This document shows, piece by piece, positions 1 to 7,352 of a stretch of 32,598 nt of DNA. The position numbers and the translations under genes were made by a program. The first letter of the stretch is position 1. Every line of letters starts with the position of its first letter. The stretch is taken from contig CALLXD010000009.1 of NCBI GenBank assembly GCA_937766455.1, positions 1-32,598 of the forward strand. Reading direction: 5' to 3'. The notes below the pieces were generated by a model. That model was not told the DNA's origin and did not search any database. It saw only the letters and a list, made by a program, of their open reading frames with translations. Source of the DNA: Vicinamibacterales bacterium (lineage in GTDB: Bacteria; Acidobacteriota; Vicinamibacteria; Vicinamibacterales; UBA8438).

Positions 1-1582
1 AGGGACGTATCTACATCGTGTCGCCCGCGTTTTTCCTGCACGCGCTCGACGCCGATACCGGGGTCCCGATCGCGGATTTCGGTGAGAACGGCACCATCGA
101 CCTGTTGGCCAACTTCGGATACGAGTATCACCCGACCGATGGGCTACCCGCAGACGTCGGGTATATCACCAACTCGTCGCCTCCGATCGTGACCAACGGC
201 GTGGTGGTGATCGGCAACAGCCACGAGCAAGGCTACCAACAGACGCGCCGCGAGAACGTGCCCGGTCACGTGCTGGGGTACGACGCCACCAGCGGCGAAT
301 TCCTGTGGAAGTTCAACGTCATCCCGCAGTCCGAGAGCGAATTCGGATTCGATACGTGGGAAAGCGATGCGTGGTCCTACACGGGTAACGTGTCTGCGTG
401 GGCGCCGCTCTCCGCCGATCCGGAACTGGGTCTGGTGTATGTCGCCACAGACCCCCGACCAATGATTTCTGGGGCGGGTTCCACCCGGGCGACAACTTGT
501 TCGCGACCACGATACTGGCGCTCGATGTCAGGACCGGCGAGCGTCGGTGGCACTTCCAGACGGTGCACCACGACATCTGGAACTACGACAACCCGACCGC
601 CCCGAACCTGGTGGACATCACCGTCGATGGCCAGCGGATTCCAGCCCTGGTGCAAACGACCAAGCAGTCGTACGCGTATGTGCTGAACCGGGCGACCGGC
701 GAACCGGTCTGGCCCATCGAGGAGCGTCCGGCGCCTCAGGGGCACGTTCCCGGCGAATGGTATTCGCCAACGCAACCGCACCCGACGAAGCCGGCCGCCT
801 ACGAGATGCAGAACGTCAGCGTCGACGAGTTGATCGACTTCACGCCGGAACTGCGGGCCGAAGCGACCGAGATTCTCGATCGGTACGAGTATGGGCCGCT
901 GTTCACGCCACCGCTGCATCGCGGGAATGACCTTGGCAAGCGCGCGGCCATTCATTGCCCAGGGTCGAACGGCGGGACCAACATCATGGGGGGCTCGTCG
1001 ATTGACCCCGAGACCGGCATTCTCTACGTCGCGTCGACGAAGGCCTGTTCGGCGCCGATGTTGACCCCCGGGCTCGTGGCCGATGCCGAAGACCCGAACC
1101 CGATCGGGAAGACCGTCATGGAGTGGGTCGCGGGTCCTGGTGGGGTACGCGGACCTCAGGGCCTACCGCTGTTCAAACCGCCGTACGCGCGCATCACGGC
1201 GATTGACCTCAACACCGGCGAAACGCTCTGGTGGATCCCGAACGGTGACACGCCAGATCGGATCAAGAATCATCCCGCGCTCGAGGGGGTTGATGTCGGC
1301 AACACGGGGTCGCCCTCACATCCGACACAAGTCACCACCAAGTCGCTGATGATCTACGGCGAGGGTCGCGGCGGGGCGGCCGTGTTACATGCGCACGACA
1401 AGAGGACTGGCGCGCGCATCGGGACGGTGGAGCTTCCGGCCCCCACCAACACCGCAGTCATGACCTACATGCACGACGGTGTGCAGTACATCGTGGCGCC
1501 GGTCGGGGGCAGTGCGGGCGGTCGCGGGGGTGGTGGCGCCCAGTTCCCAGGCTCGTTTGTGGCGCTCCGGTTGCCTCAGTAG
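1..1582 (+). CDS. PQQ-dependent dehydrogenase (quinoprotein glucose/quinate dehydrogenase-like), 5' end outside window, one frameshift
   Basis: The reading frame is open from base 3, so the start lies left of the window. The protein resembles the beta-propeller domain of PQQ-dependent glucose/quinate/shikimate-type dehydrogenases, which oxidise sugars or alcohols in the periplasm and pass electrons to quinone or cytochrome. Visible family hallmarks are the segment around HHDIWNYD (about 567-590), which matches the HHDLWDMD active-site stretch of glucose dehydrogenase, the repeated blade motifs such as [12 protein letters not shown] and [11 protein letters not shown], and a Gly-rich C-terminal end. 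The first part is read in one frame to about 452 (ending LVYVATD) and the rest in another ([10 protein letters not shown] onward). Adding one C to the C5 run at 452-456 restores a continuous protein, so the break is a single-base deletion. The frame ends at TAG 1580-1582, followed by a clear terminator. The substrate cannot be told from sequence. Confidence 0.85.
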
Positions 1583-1602
1583 CTCGTCGCGCGGTGTGTA
1601 CA

Positions 1603-1639
1603 GGCGGCGTCCCGAGCGATCGGGGCGCCGCCTTTTTTT
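1603..1639 (+). terminator. Rho-independent terminator of the PQQ dehydrogenase gene
   Basis: A 13-bp stem (1603-1615 with 1620-1632, one G-U pair) closes a GCGA loop and is followed by seven T (1633-1639). It lies 20 bases after the stop codon at 1582, in the gap before the convergent gene that ends at 1671. The T-run serves the plus strand only. Confidence 0.9.
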
Positions 1640-1670
1640 GTGAGGCGCCGTCATGGAATCGCCGCCAGCA

Positions 1671-3401
1671 CTACTGCGGCTCGCTGACCGCGATCGTCAA
1701 TTCGCGGGTCTCGCCCGCGCCCAACGTGAAACTGGCGGCGGTGCGGCTGATCCGGTCGAGGAACTCCGGGTTGGTCTCCGAGCCTCGCTCGATCCCTGGC
1801 GCGGCAAAGGCCAGATAGTGCTCGGTGGGGAGCCCCCGGACATCGATGGTGCCGTGTTGGTCCGGACGGACGGCTCGGACGAAGCGGGAAGGGTAGGCCC
1901 AGCGGGTCTCGTCCGCGGCAAAGATCACGACGCGACAATCGGTGACGGGTCTGCCCGCATCGTCGACGATCGTCGCGTGGAGTCGGGTCGCGTTGTCGGT
2001 GACGACCACGCGGAACTCGCCGGTGGCTCGCCCCGCTGGGAGGTGGACCGGCTGATCCGTGATGTCCTGACCATTCAGCAGCACCGCGTCCAGCTCCCAG
2101 CCGTCCGGTAGGCCCAGCAGGCGGATGAGTTGCGCGTCGCCCATCCCATGAATCTCAAAGCTCCAGTCCTGCTTGACCTGGCCGATACCGCGCCCAGCGG
2201 GGACGCCCGCGAACCCCATCGGCATCGTGAACAGTTGCAGGTCGTCGGGGAGAAACGGCACGTCGATACCACCCGCCACCGCGATCGTACCGGTGGCAGT
2301 GGCGCCCGTTGTCGTTCTCAGGACAACCTGCTCTCGGTCACTGCCTGACATCAGCAGGTCGGCCATCGCGAACTGGACCGGGCCTTCGGTGGCGGGCGTG
2401 TTTGCGTACAGGGTGAATTCCCCTGGCGGGACGCCTTCTATGACGAACGAGCCATCCGGCTGAATCGGCGCGCTGCGGTTGCGCCGGCCCGACGGACTAC
2501 GAGCGACGAGACTGACGGAGCGCGCGCTGGCCAGGGGGAGTCCCCTGGCATCAACGACCCGCCCAGAGACACGTGCCGTGTTGCTGAACGCCAACGAGAC
2601 GTCAATGCCGAGACGTTCTTGGGCCGCCCGTAGCGAGACTCGCTGAGCCGAGCCGAGGTCGGCTGAGTTGGGATAGTAGGTCGAACCGGATCGGGTGGGA
2701 TCACTCGTGGTGAGACGCGGCGACGCTTCGACGTAGTAGTCGCCCGGCGGCAGCCCGAACAATCGATAGACCCCGCGATCGTCGGTCGAGTCATCTCGGC
2801 CGATCCCGACCATGTCCCATCGTCCCGAGACGAACTGGTACCGCTGCGCCGCGACCCGGACTCCCGCGGCCGGTTGACCATGCTGGTCGAAGACGGTGCC
2901 GGTGAGCACGGCGCCGCGTGGGAGTTGGAAGTCAACCCCGGTCAGTGTGTCGCCGGCGTCGAGTTGCAGCGGTGTGCCCGGTTCAAACGAGCGAAGCTGT
3001 CCATACTGGAGCTGCAGGTATCCGCCGCGTCGGGCCGTCACCGTGTAGAGGCCCGCGGGCAGGTCCCTGATCGTGTATCGTCCGTCCGCGTCCGTACGCG
3101 CCGATGCAGGCACGCGTCCGACCTGGCCGTACACGGTCAGGTCCGCGTCGCTCAAGGGGTTCGGAGGGGAGCCGGTCACGACCCGACCACTGATGCTTGC
3201 GGTGCCGAGGGCCGCGTCCCGAGAGGCTCGATCACGGACCTGCCCTGTCGAGACACTCTGGGCCAGTACGACGAGCAGACCGGCCAGGACGAATCCGGAC
3301 GCCCGGTTGGTTCGGCGGTCGTGCGAACGTCTGCGAGCCGGAACTGCCGGCCGGCCACACCGGTGCCGCAAGGTCTGCCGACGCGGGTGCGGTTCGGTCA
3401 C
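1671..3401 (-). CDS. Secreted multi-domain protein with carboxypeptidase-regulatory-like (Ig-fold) repeats
   Basis: A 576-residue protein made of repeated Ig/prealbumin-like modules of the carboxypeptidase regulatory-like type. The recurring pattern is 'SGRVV...G.PL..A.V', then 'TDADGRYTIRDLPAGLYTV' (residues about 105-125), 'TDDRGVYRLFGLPPGDYYV', 'IQPDGSFVIEGVPPGEFTL' and 'PDQHGTIDVRGLPTEHYLA'. Such modules stabilise secreted or surface proteins and often occur in Acidobacteriota; no catalytic domain is seen. A hydrophobic signal segment (FVLAGLLVVLAQSVS) begins near residue 37 after an Arg-rich stretch. The start is GTG at 3401, with GAGGG five bases upstream; a later start closer to the signal core is possible. 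A good TATAAT lies about 50 bases upstream on the same strand. The gene is divergent from the ferredoxin reductase-like gene. Function unknown beyond extracytoplasmic adhesion or scaffold-like use, which is inference. Confidence 0.8.
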   Translation of the reverse strand: MTEPHPRRQTLRHRCGRPAVPARRRSHDRRTNRASGFVLAGLLVVLAQSVSTGQVRDRASRDAALGTASISGRVVTGSPPNPLSDADLTVYGQVGRVPASARTDADGRYTIRDLPAGLYTVTARRGGYLQLQYGQLRSFEPGTPLQLDAGDTLTGVDFQLPRGAVLTGTVFDQHGQPAAGVRVAAQRYQFVSGRWDMVGIGRDDSTDDRGVYRLFGLPPGDYYVEASPRLTTSDPTRSGSTYYPNSADLGSAQRVSLRAAQERLGIDVSLAFSNTARVSGRVVDARGLPLASARSVSLVARSPSGRRNRSAPIQPDGSFVIEGVPPGEFTLYANTPATEGPVQFAMADLLMSGSDREQVVLRTTTGATATGTIAVAGGIDVPFLPDDLQLFTMPMGFAGVPAGRGIGQVKQDWSFEIHGMGDAQLIRLLGLPDGWELDAVLLNGQDITDQPVHLPAGRATGEFRVVVTDNATRLHATIVDDAGRPVTDCRVVIFAADETRWAYPSRFVRAVRPDQHGTIDVRGLPTEHYLAFAAPGIERGSETNPEFLDRISRTAASFTLGAGETRELTIAVSEPQ

Positions 3402-3450
3402 ATGGCCCTCGTCATCTCTCAGGCGTCAGCCGTGCTGTGAAGAGAGAGCC

Positions 3451-3456
3451 ATTATA
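3451..3456 (-). promoter_or_regulatory. Candidate -10 box (TATAAT) for the gene ending at 1671
   Basis: Read on the minus strand, 3456-3451 is a perfect TATAAT, placing a transcript start near 3444 and leaving about a 43-base leader before the GTG at 3401. No good TTGACA-like -35 is seen 16-18 bases upstream, so this rests on the -10 alone. The same A/T-rich patch gives TATATG on the plus strand and could also serve the divergent gene at 3549. Confidence 0.4.
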
Positions 3457-3548
3457 TGGCGGCGCGATCGTAAGTGGCGTGGCTGGCGACCGGACCGGTT
3501 GCGGGAACGGCCGTAGACCGGCATCATGCAGGTTCGACAAGGAGAGCG

Positions 3549-4529
3549 ATGGCACAACGCAAGACGGGCACTGTGGTGGACAAGGAACTCATTACGCCGG
3601 GCCTCATGCGCTTCCGACTGGCGCCCGAGGGCGAGAGCCAGTTTCCGGTGTACGAGGCTGGACAATATGTGGCGCTTCGGCGGGACGACTGCAAGTTGAC
3701 GCGAAAGACCGGCATCGGACAGGACGGCAAGCCGACCTACGAGCCGGAATTCGACCCGTGGGGCCGGCAGACCGTCGGACCGGTGACCCACTCGTATTCG
3801 ATTGCTTCGGCGCCAGCCGACACGCGGGAGGAGGGGTGGCTCGAATTCCTCGTGGCGCTTCAGGACGGGGTGCATGGCCTACCAGGTCGGTTGAGCGAGG
3901 CCCTGTTCGGTATGGGCGACGAAACCGGGTGCGACGTGACGTACTACGACCGGATCGCCGGGAACTTCACGCTTGACGCACGGGCTCAGGACGTCGAAAG
4001 CGTGCTCATGGTCGGTACCGGAACTGGCGTGGCGCCGTTCGTGTCGATGCTGAAGGAGCTGCAGGAACGGAGCGATGGTAGTGATTCGCGGCGCTACACG
4101 CTGGTGCATACCAACCGAACCGAAGCGGAGTTGGCGTACCACGGGGCGCTGTTTGAGATCGAGGCGTCCGGGCGTTTCGATTTTACGTATCTCCCGACCA
4201 TCAGCCGTCCGTCGCCCGAGGTGGCGATCGACCCGCGGATCGGACAGGGGCGAGCCAACAACGTGGTACGCCACATCTACGGCCTGCCCACGGCGGAGGA
4301 AGACAAACAGACGAGTGCCAAGAGCGACGTGTCGCGGGTGGCGGCCGAACTGGCGCTGGCCCGCCTCGTGTACCCGGTCATGCCGCGCCACCTCCGCGTG
4401 AGCGAGGTCCGTGAGCGGGTGGACCCGTCGACCAGTGTGTTGCTGACCTGTGGCAACCCGGCTTCGATGGCTGACTTGCGCGCCACGGCGGCTCGGCGTG
4501 AGATCCGCTTCGAACTTGAGGAGTGGTAG
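3549..4529 (+). CDS. Ferredoxin-NADP(+) reductase-like FAD/NAD(P)-binding oxidoreductase
   Basis: A 326-residue cytosolic flavoprotein of the ferredoxin-NADP reductase superfamily, which moves electrons between NAD(P)H and an iron-sulfur or flavin partner. The FAD-binding barrel comes first, with the HSYSIAS signature at residues 81-87. The NAD(P)-binding fold follows, with GTGTGVAPF at 156-164, and the C-terminal CGNP motif (LLTCGNPASM) is near residue 300. An insertion of about 30 residues (DDCKLTRKTG to VGPVT, about 46-80) lies just before the FAD motif. A second one (about 225-275) sits between the nucleotide-binding strands. ATG 3549 was chosen because GGAG sits at 3541-3544; the frame is open further up to 3474 but without a ribosome site. 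It stands alone, divergent from 1671-3401, so the physiological partner is unknown. Confidence 0.85.
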   Translation: MAQRKTGTVVDKELITPGLMRFRLAPEGESQFPVYEAGQYVALRRDDCKLTRKTGIGQDGKPTYEPEFDPWGRQTVGPVTHSYSIASAPADTREEGWLEFLVALQDGVHGLPGRLSEALFGMGDETGCDVTYYDRIAGNFTLDARAQDVESVLMVGTGTGVAPFVSMLKELQERSDGSDSRRYTLVHTNRTEAELAYHGALFEIEASGRFDFTYLPTISRPSPEVAIDPRIGQGRANNVVRHIYGLPTAEEDKQTSAKSDVSRVAAELALARLVYPVMPRHLRVSEVRERVDPSTSVLLTCGNPASMADLRATAARREIRFELEEW

Positions 4530-4553
4530 CGCGCGGCCGGCGAACGGCGGTCG

Positions 4554-4644
4554 CTAGCAGCCCGTGGTGAAAGTCCCGCTGCATTCGACCGCCGGTTCAG
4601 CGCCGGTCTCGGTGCGACGCGAGACTTTCACCACGGACTGCTAG
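4554..4644. repeat. MITE-like inverted-repeat element, copy 1 (91 bp)
   Basis: The element starts and ends with CTAG and has terminal inverted repeats of about 22 bases (CAGCCCGTGGTGAAAG on the left, the complement of CAGTCCGTGGTGAAAG on the right). It has no coding capacity and starts 25 bases after the flavoprotein stop. A longer relative lies at 7173-7338. CTAG at both ends fits the IS630/Tc1-mariner habit of inserting at TA inside CTAG, so this may be a non-autonomous IS630-type MITE; the link to that family is inference. Its right CTAG (4641-4644) is also the left boundary of an IS200-type insertion. Confidence 0.75.
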
Positions 4645-4714
4645 CGTCAGCGGGGGAGACCCCCCGGCTCTGCCGGGGCGGCACCGAGAGTTTGACAATT
4701 CCGGGAATGAATGA

Positions 4715-4759
4715 GGAACTCCCAGTCGTGAGCCGCCAAAGCATCACGAAAGGGAGTCC
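4715..4759 (+). promoter_or_regulatory. Stem-loop that buries the tnpA ribosome-binding site, IS copy 1
   Basis: GGAACTCCC (4715-4723) pairs with GGGAGTCC (4752-4759) with one bulged A, and inside it TCGTGA (4726-4731) pairs with TCACGA (4744-4749). The outer stem contains the GGGAG Shine-Dalgarno sequence five bases before ATG 4762. Sequestration of the transposase start region by such a hairpin is known for IS200 of enterobacteria; here it is predicted from base pairing only. Confidence 0.6.
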
Positions 4760-4761
4760 CC

Positions 4762-5205
4762 ATGACGAACTATCGCAGTCTAAACCACACGAAGTGGGCG
4801 TGTCAGTATCACGTGGTGTTCATCCCGAAGTATCGGAAGAAGGCGATCTACGGCGAGTTGCGCCGGTATCTCGGGGACGTGCTTCGGCGTCTGGCGCAGC
4901 GTCGCGAGAGCGAGGTGGAGGAGGGGCATCTGATGCGCGATCACGTCCACCTCATGTTGTCGATTCCGCCGAAGTACTCGGTGGCGGATGTCATCGGTTA
5001 TATCAAGGGAAAGAGCGCGATCCACATTGCCCGGAACTTCGCGGGGCGCCCTCGCAATTTCGTCGGACAGCACTTTTGGGCTCGAGGGTACTTCGTGTCC
5101 ACGGTCGGTCGAGATGAACAGGCGATTCGCGCGTACATCCAGGACCAGGAACGAGAAGATCGTCGCGTAGAGCAGCTCCGGTTGGATGAGAGCAGCCACC
5201 CGTAG
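4762..5205 (+). CDS. tnpA: IS200/IS605-family Y1 (HUH) transposase TnpA, copy 1
   Basis: A 147-residue transposase of the Y1 HUH family, which acts as a dimer on single-stranded DNA. The HUH metal-binding motif is H61-V-H63 (in DHVHLML), and the likely nucleophile is Tyr125 in IRAYIQDQE. Length and the N-terminal 'WACQYHVVFIPKYR' are typical of IS200 TnpA. The start has GGGAG in front, hidden in a stem-loop. The protein is identical to the copy at 8408-8851, and no damage is visible, so it may be active. Confidence 0.95.
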   Translation: MTNYRSLNHTKWACQYHVVFIPKYRKKAIYGELRRYLGDVLRRLAQRRESEVEEGHLMRDHVHLMLSIPPKYSVADVIGYIKGKSAIHIARNFAGRPRNFVGQHFWARGYFVSTVGRDEQAIRAYIQDQEREDRRVEQLRLDESSHP

Positions 5206-5293
5206 GGTGGCTCAAGTGGCCGCGTAGCGGCCACGTTCCTCAGGCCGCTTTGAGCGGCTCACAACTAAAGCCCCCGGCTTTGCCGGGGGATAC

Positions 5294-5734
5294 TTACTCG
5301 GTGGCGTCAGGAAAATTCACGCCGTCGATGATCTGCAGACCGCGGTCCAGCGTCTTGTGCACCGGACAACGGCTCGCCACCTGCGTCAGGCGCGCGCGCT
5401 GCGCCGCGCTCAGGTTCCCATGTATCGTGACCGTGCTCCGGATCTGCTCGATCACCCCGGTCGCGTCGTCGTCGCAATCGAGGCAATCATCGGCATGCAC
5501 CCGGTCGAAGTCGAGTTCGACCACGACCCCGGTCAGCGGGATGTCCTTGTGTGTGGCGTAGAGGCGGAGCGTGATCGCCGTGCAGGCCGCCAGACTTCCC
5601 AGCAGGAATTCGTAGGGGGTCGGTCCCGAGTCGACTCCCTTGGCCGCCTTCGGTTCGTCGCTGCGCCAGAGAAACTGTCGGCTGCGAATGTCGACCGCGG
5701 TGCCATTCTTCAATGAGGCGGTTACGGTGGCCAT
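5294..5734 (-). CDS. OsmC/Ohr-family peroxide-reducing protein
   Basis: A 146-residue cytosolic protein of the OsmC family, thiol peroxidases that reduce organic hydroperoxides. Both redox cysteines are present: Cys51 in GSLAACTAITLRLYA and Cys123 in ASRCPVHKTL. An acidic stretch at about 82-90 adds two more cysteines (DDCLDCDDD), a known variation in this subgroup. The start ATG 5734 has GAGGAAA seven bases upstream. The stop codon TAA (5296-5294) and the Glu codon before it lie at or within the right end of the neighbouring IS200-type element; before insertion the gene would have ended one codon earlier at a TAG formed by the CTAG target. The conserved fold ends well before this, so function should be intact. 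Confidence 0.92.
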   Translation of the reverse strand: MATVTASLKNGTAVDIRSRQFLWRSDEPKAAKGVDSGPTPYEFLLGSLAACTAITLRLYATHKDIPLTGVVVELDFDRVHADDCLDCDDDATGVIEQIRSTVTIHGNLSAAQRARLTQVASRCPVHKTLDRGLQIIDGVNFPDATE

Positions 5735-5789
5735 ACGTGGTTTCCTCGTGCGGTCCTCTCAGCAACGCAGCATCGCGCCTCTGGCCCGT

Positions 5790-7064
5790 TCAGTCGACGA
5801 TCGCCTGATAGATGAGGCTACGCAGTCGACCATGGTCATCAAGGCCACCGGCGGGAATCAGCTGGGTCAGATAGACCACCACGAGCTCCTCGGTGGGGTC
5901 GACCCAGTAGGTGGAGTGGTAGGCCCCGCCCCATCCGAATTCGCCGGTGGAGCCGGGGAGACCGCGCGCGCCAACATTCTCGACGATGGAGAACCCCAAC
6001 CCGAATCCCTGGCCGGCTCGGAACGATTGGTCGGTGAGATGGTTGGTCGTCATCAGCTCGACCGTCTTGCGGCTCAATAACCGCGTGCCCTCCAGCTCGC
6101 CGCCGTTCAGCATCATCTGGAGGAACCGCGCGTAGTCGGTGGCGGTGGACAGCAGTCCCGCGCCGCCAGAGAAGCTCTTGCGCGGCCCGTCGACGTAGGC
6201 ACCTTGACCCACCATGTGCCCTGGCTCCGGCGCGCGCTCGATGCCGCCGTCGGCCGCCGAGTACACGGTGGCGAGGCGGTCGTGCTTCGCGGCGGGCAGG
6301 TAGAAATGGGTGTCTACCATCCCGAGCGGACCGAGCACCCGGGCCTGCAGAAACTCGTCGAGTGGCAGCCCGCTCACCGCTTCAATCAGAGCGCCGAGGA
6401 TGTCGGTGTTGTAGCCGTAGATCCACTGCTCTCCGGGGTGGGCGTCGAACGGGAGTGCCGCCACGCGTGCGATGGTGTTGCCCACGGGCTCGTCGCGGTC
6501 GGCGAAGTACCAACCCTGGATGCCCGCCGACTCCCAGCGGTCGCTGGCCGGACCGCTGCCGTAGCTGACCCCCGACGTGTGGGTCAGCAGTTGGCGAATC
6601 GTGACCTGGCCACGTGCCGCGACCACGTCGTAGCCCCCGCCCTCTCGCGTCACGGCGACGTCGGTGGAAGCGAACTCGGGAAGATAGCGACCAACCGGGT
6701 CCGAGATCAGGAGCTTGCCCTCCTCCTGCAGCAGCATGACGCCGGTGCTGACGATTGCCTTGGTCTGCGAGGCGATCCGGAAAATGGCGTCCTCGCCCAT
6801 CGCGGACCCCGACGCGACATCTCGTTTCCCGAATGCATTGAGGTAGGCCACTCGACCGCGTCGGGCCACGAGCGCGACGCCGCCGGCAAGTTTGCCATCG
6901 TCGACGTACTCCTGCAGGGCATCGGTCAGTCGGGCGAGCCGGTCGGCCGACAGGCCAACGGCGTCAGGTTCCGCGCGCGGCAGATCTTCGGCCGTATGCA
7001 CCGGCGTGACGACGACGGTGAGGGCCAGTAGGAGCAGGAGTGACGTAGCGCGTCGTGCGGTCAT
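5790..7064 (-). CDS. Secreted serine hydrolase, beta-lactamase class C / family VIII esterase-like
   Basis: A 424-residue exported protein with an N-terminal signal peptide (hydrophobic core LLLLLALTVVVT, cut near residue 24) and a beta-lactamase/transpeptidase-like fold. The nucleophile motif SxxK is S99-Q-T-K102, the YxN motif is seen in IYGYNTD, and the third motif region appears as FGWGGAYHST. Proteins like this include esterases, D-aminopeptidases and penicillin-binding relatives; the true substrate cannot be set from sequence, and resistance to beta-lactams should not be assumed. The start ATG 7064 has AGAGGT six bases upstream. It lies 55 bases upstream of the OsmC gene on the same strand and may be co-transcribed with it. 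Confidence 0.88.
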   Translation of the reverse strand: MTARRATSLLLLLALTVVVTPVHTAEDLPRAEPDAVGLSADRLARLTDALQEYVDDGKLAGGVALVARRGRVAYLNAFGKRDVASGSAMGEDAIFRIASQTKAIVSTGVMLLQEEGKLLISDPVGRYLPEFASTDVAVTREGGGYDVVAARGQVTIRQLLTHTSGVSYGSGPASDRWESAGIQGWYFADRDEPVGNTIARVAALPFDAHPGEQWIYGYNTDILGALIEAVSGLPLDEFLQARVLGPLGMVDTHFYLPAAKHDRLATVYSAADGGIERAPEPGHMVGQGAYVDGPRKSFSGGAGLLSTATDYARFLQMMLNGGELEGTRLLSRKTVELMTTNHLTDQSFRAGQGFGLGFSIVENVGARGLPGSTGEFGWGGAYHSTYWVDPTEELVVVYLTQLIPAGGLDDHGRLRSLIYQAIVD

Positions 7065-7172
7065 GACATACCTCTGAAGTTGTGACGATCTACGCAGTAT
7101 AGCGGCATGACCGCGTCAGCCGCGACCCGTGCCCGAATAACGCACCCCCGGCGACGTATGACAGACCGTAGG

Positions 7173-7338
7173 CTAGCAGCCCGTGGTGAAAGTCCCGCTG
7201 CATTCGACCGACGCTGAATCCGGCCGATCCGCGTTGTTCATCGGTCAAATACTGCCGGTATTTTCCCTCTTCTCGCCTTGTTCTGCCGGTCCAGCGCCGG
7301 TCTCGGTGCGACGCGGGGCTTTCACCACGGACTGCTAG
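7173..7338. repeat. MITE-like inverted-repeat element, copy 2 (166 bp)
   Basis: It has the same ends and orientation as the 91-bp copy at 4554-4644: CTAG at each end, left 38 bases the same, right about 50 bases nearly the same. It carries about 75 extra bases in the middle, including a small AAATAC/GTATTT hairpin near 7250. The shorter copy is probably an internal deletion of this form. It ends only 14 bases before the start codon of the ABC ATPase gene. Confidence 0.75.
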
Positions 7339-7352
7339 ACTCGATCGTCGAT

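Larger units (their letters stand above)
4645..5300 (+). mobile_element. IS200/IS605-family insertion sequence (tnpA only), copy 1
   Basis: The sequence shared with the second copy runs from 4641 to 5300. The first four bases, CTAG, are best read as the conserved target flank, giving an element of 656 bp. It has no terminal inverted repeats but subterminal hairpins near both ends (4662-4678, loop TCT; 5271-5289, stem of eight, loop TTT), the hallmark of single-strand Y1-transposase elements. Only tnpA is present, as in IS200. Three more hairpins follow the transposase: about 5193-5211 (overlapping its stop codon), 5217-5235 and 5243-5258. The right end reaches into the 3' end of the OsmC gene and supplies its stop codon. 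Confidence 0.9.

Noticed and set aside
377..955. Long minus-strand frame inside the PQQ dehydrogenase gene
   Set aside because: It mirrors the codon pattern of the real gene on the other strand in G+C-rich DNA and shows no family features.
4692..5117. Second plus-strand frame overlapping tnpA in both IS copies
   Set aside because: It is out of frame with the clear Y1 transposase and reads as low-complexity Arg/Gly/Ser-rich text; IS200 needs only tnpA.
5790..7064. Beta-lactam resistance gene
   Set aside because: Only the general serine-hydrolase motifs are present; most members of this group are esterases or peptidases.
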